This document shows positions 8,751-18,189 of a stretch of 64,000 bases of DNA, piece by piece. The notes beneath the pieces are model-generated. The model had not been told where the DNA came from, made no database searches, and worked only from the letters and a program-made list of their open reading frames with translations. Made by a program: the position numbers and the translations under genes. Source of the DNA: Psychrobacter urativorans (lineage in GTDB: Bacteria; Pseudomonadota; Gammaproteobacteria; Pseudomonadales; Moraxellaceae); assembly GCF_904846695.1 (NCBI RefSeq), contig NZ_CAJHBR010000009.1, positions 1 through 64,000 of the forward strand, read 5' to 3'. Every line of letters starts with the position of its first letter. Position 1 is the stretch's first letter.

Positions 8751-8944
8751 ATTTGTGCGATTTACTCCAAGCTATTGCTTGAATATATTGCTCCAATCTA
8801 TTGTTTAGTGACTGTAAATAGTCGATAAGTTACTCTTATCTCATCGTTATAGGCGTAGGCAGTTGAAATCGATTGTAACTAGCCTCACATTAAGGCCTTA
8901 GATACGTTTTTAATCATTCTTAAATATATAACAAAGAGGCCTTC

Positions 8945-9907
8945 ATGTCTGAAGTACCTGCACTTGCCATCGAGCATTTATCCAAAACTTACGATAATGG
9001 CTTTTCAGCGTTGAAAGACGTGAGCCTAGTCGTCCCTCAAGGTGGGTTTTTCGCCTTATTAGGACCTAATGGTGCTGGTAAGTCAACGATGATTGGTATC
9101 ATTAGCTCACTGTTTAAGCCGACTGCCGGTAGCGTGAAGATATTCGGTATCGACTTGTTAGAGAACCCGTCTATTGCCAAGCAGTATCTAGGTATAGTGC
9201 CGCAAGAGTTCAATTTCAACATGTTTGAAAAAGTAGAAGATATTATTATCACCCAAGCGGGTTATTTTGGCATCCCTGCTAAAGAAGCTAAGCCACGTGC
9301 TGAGCGTCTGCTTAAAGCCTTAGGTCTATGGGACAAGCGCAACAGTAAGTCCCGCGAGCTATCTGGCGGTATGAAACGACGCTTGATGATTGCTCGAGCG
9401 CTGATTCACAAACCTAAGCTGTTGATTCTTGATGAGCCCACGGCTGGGGTGGATATTGAGCTACGCCGTTCAATGTGGGAGTTTATGCAACAGATCAACG
9501 TCGAAGAGAACACCACTATCATTCTGACGACTCACTATTTAGAGGAAGCTGAACAGCTGTGTAAGCGCATCGCTATTTTAGATCATGGTGAAATCCGTAT
9601 TAATACTGAGATGAAAGATTTGCTTGGCCAGCTATCGGTTGAGACCTTTGTATTAGACTTAGAGCAGCCCCTTCATCAGCCGCTAGTAATCGATAAAGTC
9701 ACGGCGATTACCCAGCCTGACGAGCTGACAGTAGAAGTCACCTTAAGTGAAGGCGAGAGTCTTAACTGTGTATTTGAGCAACTCACTAACCTAAATATTT
9801 CAGTGGCCAGTATGCGTAACAAATCAAACCGCTTAGAAGAGCTATTTATGCGTTTAGTAGATAAGAATATTCAAAGCGCTGACAGTATGAAGGAGGCAGG
9901 GTTATGA
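8945..9907 (+). CDS. yadG: ABC exporter ATP-binding protein, YadG type
   Basis: A 320-residue ATPase subunit of an ABC-2 type exporter. Walker A is GPNGAGKST (about 39-47), then the Q-loop in VPQEFNFNMFE, signature LSGGMKRRLMIARAL, Walker B LLILDEPTAGVD and the switch His in LTTHYLEEAE. The VPQEFNF and VDIELRRSMW stretches match E. coli YadG closely. The tail after about residue 225 is a small regulatory domain. It overlaps the permease gene by four bases (ATGA), so translation is coupled. The substrate is unknown. Confidence 0.92.
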   Translation: MSEVPALAIEHLSKTYDNGFSALKDVSLVVPQGGFFALLGPNGAGKSTMIGIISSLFKPTAGSVKIFGIDLLENPSIAKQYLGIVPQEFNFNMFEKVEDIIITQAGYFGIPAKEAKPRAERLLKALGLWDKRNSKSRELSGGMKRRLMIARALIHKPKLLILDEPTAGVDIELRRSMWEFMQQINVEENTTIILTTHYLEEAEQLCKRIAILDHGEIRINTEMKDLLGQLSVETFVLDLEQPLHQPLVIDKVTAITQPDELTVEVTLSEGESLNCVFEQLTNLNISVASMRNKSNRLEELFMRLVDKNIQSADSMKEAGL

Positions 9908-10713
9908 GTAAGGACATAAGAATAGATCCTAACGAAACCATGTCATGGAACAAGAAGTGGATAGCTTTTAATACTATATTTATGAAAGAGATTCGCCGAA
10001 TCTTACGTATTTGGCCGCAGACATTACTACCGCCAGTGATTACTATGGCGCTATATTTTGTGATTTTTGGGACGATGATAGGCGATAGAGTTGGCGAAAT
10101 GGGCGGTGTGCCTTATATGCAGTTCATCGTGCCGGGCTTGATTATGATGGCAGTCATTACCAACAGCTACTCGAACGTGGTATCGAGCTTTTTTAGTGCT
10201 AAGTTTACCGCTAGTATTGAGGAGCTATTAGTCTCTCCCGTCTCTAAGCATGCAATCTTGATGGGATATGTTAGTGGCGGTATTTTTCGCGGCTTGACTA
10301 TCGCTGTCATTGTTTCAATCGTGGCGCTGTTTTTTACTGAGCTGGGTATAGAGCATTTATTTGTCACTATATTCACCGTTTTAGGGACGTCAATTTTATT
10401 CTCATTGGGCGGTTTTATTAACGCCGTATATGCGCGCTCTTTTGATGATATCTCCATCATTCCAAGCTTTGTATTAACGCCTCTAACCTTCTTAGGTGGG
10501 GTGTTTTATTCAATGGAAGATTTATCGAGCTTTTGGCAAAACATCTCCTTATTGAACCCAATTGTCTATATGGTTAACGCTTTTCGCTATGGTATTTTGG
10601 GCTATTCTGATGTCAACGTTTGGTACTCAATGGCGGCTATTTTTGCCTTCTGCGTAATATTCTATGTTATCTGTTATCGTTTGCTTAGTAATGGCTCACG
10701 CATTCGCTTGTAA
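9904..10713 (+). CDS. yadH: ABC-2 type permease, YadH type
   Basis: A 269-residue integral membrane protein with about six hydrophobic segments. It carries the ABC-2 permease signatures PGLIMMAVITNSYSNV and LSSFWQNISLLNPIVYMVNA, the latter close to E. coli YadH. It forms the transport channel for the ATPase encoded immediately upstream, with which it overlaps by four bases. The first 30 residues are hydrophilic and somewhat longer than in YadH. An intrinsic terminator follows. The exported compound is not known. Confidence 0.92.
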   Translation: MSKDIRIDPNETMSWNKKWIAFNTIFMKEIRRILRIWPQTLLPPVITMALYFVIFGTMIGDRVGEMGGVPYMQFIVPGLIMMAVITNSYSNVVSSFFSAKFTASIEELLVSPVSKHAILMGYVSGGIFRGLTIAVIVSIVALFFTELGIEHLFVTIFTVLGTSILFSLGGFINAVYARSFDDISIIPSFVLTPLTFLGGVFYSMEDLSSFWQNISLLNPIVYMVNAFRYGILGYSDVNVWYSMAAIFAFCVIFYVICYRLLSNGSRIRL

Positions 10714-10748
10714 AGGGATTGCTGACAGCTAGAATAGAGCTCTATAAA

Positions 10749-10774
10749 AAGTCCAACGTGGTTGGGCTTTTTTT
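10749..10774 (+). terminator. Intrinsic terminator after yadGH
   Basis: The stem AAGTCCAAC / GTTGGGCTT (one G-U pair), with loop GTG, is followed by seven T residues, 36 bases after the permease stop codon. Confidence 0.88.
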
Positions 10775-10865
10775 ATTCTCGCTACAAAGGGCAGTTTTTC
10801 ATTCTTTCTAACCGCGAATAGCTAGTAGCTAATTCTATGAGAGTGCATTGGCGATTATTTGATTT

Positions 10866-11042
10866 TTGCTAGCCAATCTCGCCGTCCGCTATTATCTTGC
10901 CAGTCTGCTAGGGCGTCGGCTAATGGCTGAGCAGATTCCTGCTGCCGCGAGACTCAGCCCAGCCAAGCCGTCGCAGCCTAGCAATCAGACAAGGATAACC
11001 GCTACAGTCGAGGCTAAAAAGCGTCAAGTAATTGAAGAGTAG
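10866..11042 (+). pseudogene. Possible small ORF or coding remnant over a GC-rich inverted repeat
   Basis: An open frame of 58 codons from TTG 10866, or 39 codons from ATG 10923, ends at TAG 11042. The ATG version starts MAEQIPAAARLSPAKP and ends TVEAKKRQVIEE. The composition is richer in G+C than the surroundings and it overlaps an imperfect 88-bp inverted repeat. No good ribosome site precedes either start. It may be the 3' remnant of a lost gene, a small protein, or chance. I do not recognise it. Confidence 0.2.
10903..10990. repeat. Imperfect 88-bp inverted repeat (structured element)
   Basis: The left arm GTCTGCTAGGGCGTCGGCTA then ATGGCTGAG pairs imperfectly with the right arm CTCAGCCCAGCC ... 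AGCCTAGCAATCAGAC. The loop itself contains GCAG/CTGC. Transcribed, it would make a long, interrupted hairpin. There is no T-run. It may be a REP-like element or an RNA gene. Confidence 0.5.
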
Positions 11043-11110
11043 CGATGGAAGGTTAGAGATCGCAAGCTGCTTTCGACTATAGAGTTATAGACACTTTAAG
11101 TTAATGTATC

Positions 11111-11258
11111 GTGGGTTAGGCTTGGGTTAAGCGACTCTATGCCTATAACTTTTACTGCTAAAAAATGCTGTGTGGGGTGTCACCTTACTCATTTTGCCAA
11201 ATTATGGTTATTGTGTAGCAAGCAAAGCTGTTGGGGTCGTAAGCTGCGCCCAACCCAC
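11111..11258. repeat. Candidate short palindromic/MITE-like element
   Basis: One end reads GTGGGTTAGGCTTGGGTTAA and the other, in inverted orientation, GTCGTAAGCTGCGCCCAACC then CAC, so the outer GTGGGTT-GGC motif occurs as an inverted pair about 148 bp apart. GTGGGTTGGGC-type ends recall dispersed intergenic repeats in related genomes. Copy number cannot be checked inside this window. Confidence 0.35.
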
Positions 11259-11415
11259 ATGTTCAACATCGTCACATCATATTTGAAAATAGCTTGGTTT
11301 TAAAATGTAAGATTCAGTAATGGTTTTTCAACAAGCCCTACATTAAGGTAAAATGATTCTCTTTTTATACATGACTATTGTCTTTTAAAGTCATGGCAAA
11401 TTTCAAAGGTAATTT

Positions 11416-12282
11416 ATGAGTATTCACGGTATTTTAGGTGAGCAAACTACTGACTATCCCACTCAGTACAGCCCAGAGACGCTATATCCGATTGCTCGTA
11501 GCATAGGTCGTGATGTTATCGGCTGGCAACAGCACAAGCTGCAAGTGGGTATGGACTGGTGGCATGCTTTTGAGATGTCATGGCTTAATCTGCAAGGTAT
11601 CTCGCAAGTAGCAATGGCCCGCTTTAGTATTCCAGCGACTTCAGCCTATATCGTTGAGTCCAAATCGTTAAAGCTGTACTTAAATAGCCTTAACTTTACT
11701 GAGTTCGCTAACTGGCAGCAAGTACAAACCTTGCTTGCCAAAGACCTATCAGCTTGCGTCCAAGCACAGGTAAGCGTTGAGTTAATAGCGTTAGATGATA
11801 TGCAGTCGGGATTGCTAATCATTGAGCCAGAAGGGACTAGTATCGATGATGCTTTAGCAGAGTGTGCAGACAAGGTGGCATTGACCCTACATCCTGACGC
11901 TTCTCTATTAAAGGCTGGGTCAGACAATAGTGTTAATAAACAACCGCAAGTACAGCAGAGCGTTAGTTTTTACTCCAACCTGTTGCGTAGTAATTGTCCG
12001 GTGACCAATCAGCCAGATTGGGGTACCTTAGCCGTTACCATGACCAGCGCCAACACAGTTGCTCATGCTGATATGCTGCGTTATGTATTAAGCTTTCGTC
12101 AGCATAATGGCTTTCATGAGCAATGTGTAGAGCAGATATTTGCGGATTTAAGCCAGTATTTCCAGCCGAGTGAATTAATGGTAAGAGCTTGGTATACACG
12201 CCGCGGCGGTATCGATATCAATCCTTGCCGAGTCAGTGATCTAAGTTTATTACCTAAGCCGAGTCGTCTAATCCGTCAATAA
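11416..12282 (+). CDS. queF: NADPH-dependent 7-cyano-7-deazaguanine reductase QueF
   Basis: A 288-residue enzyme of the long (type II, E. coli-like) QueF class. It reduces the nitrile of preQ0 to the amine preQ1 in queuosine biosynthesis for tRNA wobble modification. The QueF motif ESKSLKLYLNS lies at residues 81-91. The catalytic Cys194 sits in RSNCPVTNQPDWG with conserved Asp201. The C-terminal T-fold half contains FRQHNGFHEQCVE and YTRRGGIDINP. AAAGGTAA precedes the ATG. It stands alone in the 0.7 kb-spaced region after yadGH and converges with proS over a shared terminator. Confidence 0.96.
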   Translation: MSIHGILGEQTTDYPTQYSPETLYPIARSIGRDVIGWQQHKLQVGMDWWHAFEMSWLNLQGISQVAMARFSIPATSAYIVESKSLKLYLNSLNFTEFANWQQVQTLLAKDLSACVQAQVSVELIALDDMQSGLLIIEPEGTSIDDALAECADKVALTLHPDASLLKAGSDNSVNKQPQVQQSVSFYSNLLRSNCPVTNQPDWGTLAVTMTSANTVAHADMLRYVLSFRQHNGFHEQCVEQIFADLSQYFQPSELMVRAWYTRRGGIDINPCRVSDLSLLPKPSRLIRQ

Positions 12283-12358
12283 GGCTATTGATGAGGATAA
12301 GGTATAAATAAACCAGTCTGTGAATAAGGCCGATTCATAGCCAATGCTGATTATAAGC

Positions 12359-12398
12359 AAAAAAAGCGCCTACCTTATTGAATAAGATAGGCGCTTTT
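12359..12398. terminator. Bidirectional terminator between queF and proS
   Basis: The stem AAAAAGCGCCTAcCTTATT / AATAAGATAGGCGCTTTT has A-rich and T-rich flanks, so it can stop transcription from both convergent genes. Confidence 0.9.
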
Positions 12399-12470
12399 CT
12401 ATACTGATTATTATCTTACTGAGCTAGTTAACAGTTGTTTTTACTAACTTAGTATTTGCCAACAATAACG

Positions 12471-14189
12471 CTATTTAGCACTAATTTTTGCTAGTACTTC
12501 ATCACGGCTAAGCATGAGCTTTTCACTGTCACGGCGATTGACGTACTCGTACTTGTCTTCAGCAAGGTTACGATCTGAGACAACGATACGATGCGGAATA
12601 CCGATCAGTTCTAAATCAGCAAACTTAACGCCTGGACGCTCGTTACGATCATCAAGTAATACATTAATACCAGCCGCTTTTAGCTCTTCATATAGAGCAG
12701 TAGCCGTTTGCATCACCGTATCTTCTTTAGACTTCATCGGCACGATAGCTACTTCAAAAGGCGCTAGCGAATCACTAACGTTAGGAGTTACTGGCCACAT
12801 CACCCCGTTTTCATCATGGTTCTGTTCGATAGCAGCGGCAATAATACGGCTAACACCAATACCGTAACAGCCCATCATCAAGATAACTGGCTTGCCATCT
12901 TCACCCGATACGCTACAGTTCATCGCTCGTGAGTACTTATCACCCAACTGGAAGATATGGCCAACTTCGATACCACGTTTGATCTGTAAAGTACCTTTGC
13001 CATCAGGAGAAGGATCGCCTTCATTGACGTTGCGAATATCGACAATACGAGTAATGTTAGCGTCGCGAGTCCAGTTCATGCCGATAGTATGTTTATTAAC
13101 TTCATTAGCACCAGAAACAAAATCGGAAAGCGCTGCTGCCGCACGATCAACAAACACTGGCATATCTAGCTCAACGCCAATATAGCCTTTATGTAGACCA
13201 GCTGCTTTTAACTCTTCTTCTGAAGCCATAGTTAAAGGCGTATCAGCTTCTTCTATTTTTTCCGCTTTAATAGTGTTGAGCTTATGATCACCACGCAACA
13301 CTAAAGCGATAAGCTGCTTATCACCCTCTACAGTATGACCGTGGACAATAAGGGTCTTAACGGTAGTTGCTAATGGAACCTGTAAATCTTCAGCGACTGC
13401 TTCACAAGTAGGCATGTTCTCAGTGAGTACGTCTTGGCGTTCAGCAGTAGGGGCTTGACGCTCAGCAGTACTGATTGACTCAGCAAGTTCGACGTTAGCC
13501 GCATAATCAGAGGCATCAGAGAAGGCGATATCATCTTCACCGCTATCGGCCAGTACATGGAACTCGTGTGAGGCAAAGCCACCAATCGAGCCAGTGTCCG
13601 CTTGTACAGCACGGAAATCTAAGCCTAAGCGAGTAAAGATACGCACGTAAGCTTCGAACATTTCTTGATAAGTCTTGGCTAATGAAGCTTGATCGATATG
13701 GAAAGAATAGGCATCTTTCATAGTGAATTCACGAGCGCGCATTATGCCAAAGCGGGGACGAATTTCATCACGGAACTTATTCTGAATTTGGAAAAAGGTA
13801 ATAGGCAGTTGCTTATAACTACGTAGTTCACCTTGTGCCAAGTTAGTAATAACTTCTTCGTGAGTAGGTCCCAATACGAAGTCGCGATCGTGACGATCTT
13901 TGAAGCGTAACAGCTCAGGACCATAATCGTCGAAACGACCAGTGGTTTGCCAAAGCTCAGCAGGCTGAGTCATTGGCATTAGCACTTCTTGTGCCCCAAC
14001 ATTCTGCATCTCTTCACGAACAATGCGCTCAACTTTTTGCAGGACTCGCAAACCTAGCGGCAACCATATATATAATCCAGAAGCGATTTTGCGGATAAGA
14101 CCGGCACGAACCATTAGCTGGCTTGAGGCGATATCGGCATCACTCGGGGTCTCTTTTAGCGTAGCGAACAAAAACTGACTGGCTTTCAT
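12471..14189 (-). CDS. proS: Proline-tRNA ligase
   Basis: A 572-residue class II aminoacyl-tRNA synthetase of the bacterial type that charges tRNA-Pro. Motif 2 elements such as [14 protein letters not shown] and the [26 protein letters not shown] core are present. The YbaK-like editing insertion, which clears mischarged Ala/Cys, spans about 225-390. Motif 3 appears as [13 protein letters not shown], followed by the anticodon-binding domain to the C-terminus. Length is normal for the family (E. coli 572). It is monocistronic, ending at the shared terminator with queF. Confidence 0.97.
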   Translation of the reverse strand: MKASQFLFATLKETPSDADIASSQLMVRAGLIRKIASGLYIWLPLGLRVLQKVERIVREEMQNVGAQEVLMPMTQPAELWQTTGRFDDYGPELLRFKDRHDRDFVLGPTHEEVITNLAQGELRSYKQLPITFFQIQNKFRDEIRPRFGIMRAREFTMKDAYSFHIDQASLAKTYQEMFEAYVRIFTRLGLDFRAVQADTGSIGGFASHEFHVLADSGEDDIAFSDASDYAANVELAESISTAERQAPTAERQDVLTENMPTCEAVAEDLQVPLATTVKTLIVHGHTVEGDKQLIALVLRGDHKLNTIKAEKIEEADTPLTMASEEELKAAGLHKGYIGVELDMPVFVDRAAAALSDFVSGANEVNKHTIGMNWTRDANITRIVDIRNVNEGDPSPDGKGTLQIKRGIEVGHIFQLGDKYSRAMNCSVSGEDGKPVILMMGCYGIGVSRIIAAAIEQNHDENGVMWPVTPNVSDSLAPFEVAIVPMKSKEDTVMQTATALYEELKAAGINVLLDDRNERPGVKFADLELIGIPHRIVVSDRNLAEDKYEYVNRRDSEKLMLSRDEVLAKISAK

Positions 14190-14705
14190 AAATAAAGCGT
14201 AACCTTATCAACGATCAAACAATAAATAAATAAGGCACTGGGAGTTCGATTAATAGTTTAATCTCACCTTCGATTTGCCTTCTTAGTGGGGTATATCTAA
14301 CGGTTAGGGTGTCCATAGCTATACTTATAATAAATACTTATCAAGCCAGTAGCTTGATAGTTAATTGTGCTTATACAGCATAGAGACAACCTAGCATAGA
14401 CAGCTATGGACTATGGTAGGTAAAGTTCGCCTAAGACGCAATGACTTTTTATCTTTTCAACTATAACTAAGCTTAAACCGTAAAGTTACGCTACTAATAA
14501 AGACCTATCGACTAATTTTTATAGCAACATAGCAGAATGGGCCTGACTATAACTATCTGACTATAGCTACCTGCTCTCCCAGCAATTGTGTAGAGATATA
14601 GTAGCGGTTACTTGAACTGACAGCTAGCAAGCAGCATTTATAGCAAAGTATCTAAGGCTTATAGCGCTTTTATCTATTATTAATAACTTTTATGAGGTAG
14701 CTGAT
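14190..14705. other. Divergent spacer between proS and DUF4230 gene
   Basis: About 515 bases without open frames. It must hold the proS promoter (reading left) and that of the DUF4230 gene (reading right). No confident promoter hexamers, RNA gene or T-box-like structure were recognised. Confidence 0.5.
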
Positions 14706-15476
14706 ATGACCACGTCTGACCATAAACCTGTCAACAGCGATAGTTCGCTTAGTAAGCAGCCTAAATCGAAACCAGCCATTGCAAAAATGTCTTGGTTATT
14801 GCTGATTATTGGTTTGGCAGCTTTAGTAGCGGCTATTTATATTTCTCAAAACACTCAAGATGAGGCAAAAATTAATACTATCACTCGCGAGGGGGTAGTC
14901 ACTCGGATTCAGCAGCTCAATCGTTTACAGACTGTGGCTTTTAATGTGGATACTGTCATTACTAGCGAACGCGCGGGCAGTTGGATGAAGTTGTGGCAAG
15001 ATGAGCAAAAGGCTTTATTTATCGCTAAAGGTCGGGTGCAAGCGGGTATCGATTTGAGTGCTTTGACTCCTGAGATGGTACAAGTAGTACAGCCTGCTGA
15101 ACCGCTGAATGTAGAGGGTAAGGGCGCGCAGTCTATCGAGGCGAATAACCCCGTCTCTACTATGCCGCAGATCATTATTACTATACCGCCCTCAGAGATA
15201 TTTGCAGTGTATTTGGATGATATAGAGATTTATGATTGGCAAACTGGGGTATTCGGCATGATGCAAGTAGACCCTGCTATTTTGGCGCAAGCGCAGAGCA
15301 TGGCCAAAAAAGAAGTACTAGAGCGCGCTTGTCGTGGCGATGTTATGACGATCGCTCTCGAAAACGCTCAAACTCAGTTGCAGCAGCTGTTTTCTTTAAC
15401 AGGGGCGACCGTTACGGTTAATACGCAAGGTACTGGCGCTTGTCAGATGCCAATGAGTAACGCTACAGCATCTTAG
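14706..15476 (+). CDS. DUF4230 domain membrane-anchored protein
   Basis: A 256-residue protein. A polar N-terminus of 28 residues is followed by one transmembrane segment (about 29-47, SWLLLIIGLAALVAAIYI). The DUF4230 domain starts at TREGVVTRIQQLNRLQTVAF and includes LFIAKGRVQAGIDLSAL and ITIPPSEIFAVYLDDIEIYD. The domain is predicted to face the periplasm. Sequences of this family are widespread but without assigned function. GAGGTAG lies before the ATG. The gene is followed by an intrinsic terminator at 15564-15590. Confidence 0.85.
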   Translation: MTTSDHKPVNSDSSLSKQPKSKPAIAKMSWLLLIIGLAALVAAIYISQNTQDEAKINTITREGVVTRIQQLNRLQTVAFNVDTVITSERAGSWMKLWQDEQKALFIAKGRVQAGIDLSALTPEMVQVVQPAEPLNVEGKGAQSIEANNPVSTMPQIIITIPPSEIFAVYLDDIEIYDWQTGVFGMMQVDPAILAQAQSMAKKEVLERACRGDVMTIALENAQTQLQQLFSLTGATVTVNTQGTGACQMPMSNATAS

Positions 15477-15563
15477 AATACGCTTATCTACACCTATTAA
15501 TCTACCACCGTTTATTTTCAGGTTGCTGATGTAATATAAGCGTTTTTTACTAGTTTATTATTG

Positions 15564-15590
15564 AAGGCGGTCTATTAAAGGCCGCTTTTT
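15564..15590 (+). terminator. Intrinsic terminator after DUF4230 gene
   Basis: AAGGCGGTC pairs with GGCCGCTTT (two G-U pairs) over a 7-base loop and is followed by a T-run in the + direction. Confidence 0.8.
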
Positions 15591-15600
15591 AATGGCCCAC

Positions 15601-15656
15601 TTTTTGACAGTTACTTTTTAACAGCTGGTTTTTAACAGTTGGTTTTTAACAGTTAT
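15601..15656. repeat. 14-bp tandem repeat, four units, at the phr 3' end
   Basis: The four consecutive units are TTTTTGACAGTTAC, TTTTTAACAGCTGG, TTTTTAACAGTTGG and TTTTTAACAGTTAT. The last unit overlaps the stop codon of the photolyase gene on the minus strand. Confidence 0.9.
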
Positions 15657-17332
15657 TTCTTAAATTCAGCAATAGCGGCTAGTCGAGCTTGTTTATGTTC
15701 AACTATCGGCACAGGATAGTCAGTATTAACGAACTTACCACCGCTACTAAAAGCTTTACGCATTTTATCTTCGCTATGTAAGATGCTGGCAGGAAGCGCT
15801 TTTAGCTCAGGCAGCCAAGTTTTAATAAAGATCGCATCAGGGTCATGGCTCTTAGCTTGGCTAAAGGGATTCATAATGCGGAAGTAGGGCGAAGAGTCGG
15901 TGCCAGTCGAAGCACTCCATTGCCAGCCGCCATTGTTAGAAGCAAAGTCGCCATCTATCAGCTGCTGCATAAAGTAACGCTCGCCCCACCGCCAATCAAT
16001 CAACAAATCCTTGGTCAAAAACATCGCAGTCACCATACGCAAACGATTGTGCATAAAGCCTGTCGCATTGAGACAGCGCATCGCTGCATCTACCAATGGC
16101 ACCCCAGTTTTACCAGTACACCAAGCAGCAAAGTCCTGCTTATCATAAGACCAGTCAACCTTTTCATCGGTAGCCTTTTTATAAGCTTGATGCCGAATCA
16201 GTTCAGGCTTCTCCACTAGCACATGACGATAGAAGTCACGCCATGCCAGCTCACTAATCCAGCGGTTGATATCTTCACTATCACTGTCATGAACCTCCAA
16301 CTGTTGTTGCGCTGTTGCCGCTTGCATATAGCACTCTCTAGCACTGATGGCTCCGATAGTTAGATAGGCAGACATATGGCTAGTGGCCTGCAAGCTTGGG
16401 ACATCGCGACTGATATTATAATTGTCGATATCGTCGGCTATAAACTGCGCCAGTTGTTCCTTAGCTGCTGTTTCTCCAGCAGGGTAGTCAGCACGTGACT
16501 GTTTAAGTTGCGCCGTGCTATCGCTGTATCCTTTAAGCTCTTTGTTGCTGAGCAGAGCTTGTTGATAGTCATTAACCAGCTGATCGCCTAATGAGCTTAT
16601 CTCGCTACTATTGCCCTCAGTGTTATGAGCGCTAGCAGATACTGATTTTAGCGCAGTTGGTTCCGTGCTATTTTTATTACTAGCCAGCTGTTGAGCATCA
16701 TGACTATGCATTTGACTGGCTTCTACGGTGTCTCGCCATTTTCTATAAAAAGGGGTAAACACTTTGTACATACTATCACCGTCGTTAGTAGTGATACTAA
16801 GGGGCGGTAAGACACATTGGTCATGCCAGCGGATAAACTCAATATCATGCTTTGCTAATCGCTCTGTTAGCTGTCGATCACGGTCGATTTCATTACCTTC
16901 GTATTCGTGATTGGCCATGAGAAAACTGACATTTTGACTAATGCATAGCTCATTCATAGCCTCTACACAAGCTGCGAAGTCAGGGCAAACGTAGACGCTT
17001 AGAGTAATATTTAATTGCTTATGCAAGTCTCCAGCAAGGATCGGCAGCGTGCGCGCAATATGATCGACTTGTGCTACTGAGTTATCGTGCTCAAGCCACT
17101 GTTCAGGAGTACAAAAATATACGGCGGAAATTTTTATGTTTTCAGCATTTATATCGTCAGTAGAATGTTCAGTAACGGCCCGTTCACAGAGCGCTGTCAA
17201 AGCTGTATTGTCGTGAATACGCAAATCACGGCGAAACCACATCAAATAGTGGGGTGAGGGTAGGTTGCTACTATCAGCTTGTTGGTCAACTTGGTTAGTA
17301 TTATCGTTAATTGACGCTGTCTTTATAGACAT
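15653..17332 (-). CDS. phrB: Deoxyribodipyrimidine photolyase (class I CPD)
   Basis: A 559-residue FAD-dependent enzyme that repairs cyclobutane pyrimidine dimers with blue light. The N-terminal antenna domain begins at HYLMWFRRDLRIHDNTAL (about 28-45). The C-terminal FAD domain shows WISELAWRDFYRHVL, TGVPLVDAAMRCLNATGFMH, RMVTAMFLTKDLLIDW and SNNGGWQWSASTGTDSSPYF, the class I signature. It is about 80 residues longer than E. coli PhrB. Extra length lies in the N-terminal 27 residues and in a Ser/Asn/Gln-rich insertion around residues 205-260 between the domains. The gene is flanked by convergent DUF4230 and divergent trpF. Confidence 0.95.
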   Translation of the reverse strand: MSIKTASINDNTNQVDQQADSSNLPSPHYLMWFRRDLRIHDNTALTALCERAVTEHSTDDINAENIKISAVYFCTPEQWLEHDNSVAQVDHIARTLPILAGDLHKQLNITLSVYVCPDFAACVEAMNELCISQNVSFLMANHEYEGNEIDRDRQLTERLAKHDIEFIRWHDQCVLPPLSITTNDGDSMYKVFTPFYRKWRDTVEASQMHSHDAQQLASNKNSTEPTALKSVSASAHNTEGNSSEISSLGDQLVNDYQQALLSNKELKGYSDSTAQLKQSRADYPAGETAAKEQLAQFIADDIDNYNISRDVPSLQATSHMSAYLTIGAISARECYMQAATAQQQLEVHDSDSEDINRWISELAWRDFYRHVLVEKPELIRHQAYKKATDEKVDWSYDKQDFAAWCTGKTGVPLVDAAMRCLNATGFMHNRLRMVTAMFLTKDLLIDWRWGERYFMQQLIDGDFASNNGGWQWSASTGTDSSPYFRIMNPFSQAKSHDPDAIFIKTWLPELKALPASILHSEDKMRKAFSSGGKFVNTDYPVPIVEHKQARLAAIAEFKK

Positions 17333-17511
17333 TGAGAAATCCTTATTTTAATCATAAACAAAACTATGAATAAAAGTATGCTAGGATAAGTTTTTGTATG
17401 CAATTCATTTGCTATCTAAATAACAAATTATCATCACTTATTACCAGCATTTTTTATGATTTACTTGGTATTCTATCCCTAATCAACGTTTGCTGTTCGT
17501 AAGGTTATACG

Positions 17512-18189
17512 ATGCGCGTAAAGTTCTGTGGTTTCACCCAAATCGATGATATAAATACTGCTACCCTATTAGGGGTAGATGCGGTAGGTTTAGTGTTTTA
17601 TCCACCAAGCCCACGAGCAGTCAGTTGGGCACAAGCGCAAACTTTAAGTGCGGCGCTGCCTGCATTCGTCAGTGTAGTAGCTTTAGTAGTTAATATGGCT
17701 GAAGCTGAGCTCATTGAATTGGCTAAGCAAGTGGCCTTTGATATTATTCAATTCCATGGTGACGAAAGCCCTGAGCAGTGCCAGCAGCTCGCTGGCGTAG
17801 TCAATAAACGCTGGATAAAAGCTTTGCGTATAGATACTCAGCGACATACCCCAGCTAGCGTTAGTGCTAGGATTGAGCAGTTTGCAGCAGCAGGTGCTAG
17901 CAGTATATTACTCGATGCTTATCATCAGCATAAGTACGGTGGTACTGGCGATCGCTTCGATTGGAGTTTAATACCGACTGATAGTGTGCTACCGATTATT
18001 CTAGCTGGTGGCCTCGACGACCAAAATGTCGCTGCTACTCTAGATTTACCTATCTACGGTGTCGATGTAAGTGGCGGTATAGAGAGCGCTAAAGGTATAA
18101 AAGACAATGCCAAAATGCGTAGCTTTATGAAAGCCATTAACAACGATCGATGGCAAAGCGCAGCGCACAGTGCAGCAGTAGCCAACTAA
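17512..18189 (+). CDS. trpF: Phosphoribosylanthranilate isomerase
   Basis: A 225-residue TIM-barrel enzyme that performs the Amadori rearrangement in tryptophan synthesis. The start MRVKFCGFTQ holds the catalytic Cys. The FDIIQFHGDESPEQC segment and LLDAYHQHKYGGTGDRFDW, with the catalytic Asp, are conserved, as is the phosphate-binding IILAGGLDDQNV and GVDVSGGIE. It precedes trpB and trpA in the same direction, but the 313-base spacer carries a 14-bp repeat array, so cotranscription is uncertain. Confidence 0.95.
   Translation: MRVKFCGFTQIDDINTATLLGVDAVGLVFYPPSPRAVSWAQAQTLSAALPAFVSVVALVVNMAEAELIELAKQVAFDIIQFHGDESPEQCQQLAGVVNKRWIKALRIDTQRHTPASVSARIEQFAAAGASSILLDAYHQHKYGGTGDRFDWSLIPTDSVLPIILAGGLDDQNVAATLDLPIYGVDVSGGIESAKGIKDNAKMRSFMKAINNDRWQSAAHSAAVAN

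Noticed and set aside
11290..11415. preQ1 riboswitch upstream of queF
   Set aside because: No convincing preQ1 aptamer fold or conserved C-rich/A-rich core could be seen next to the start codon.
13370..13924. Additional frames inside proS on the same and opposite strands
   Set aside because: Shadow frames within a full-length, well-conserved proS gene.
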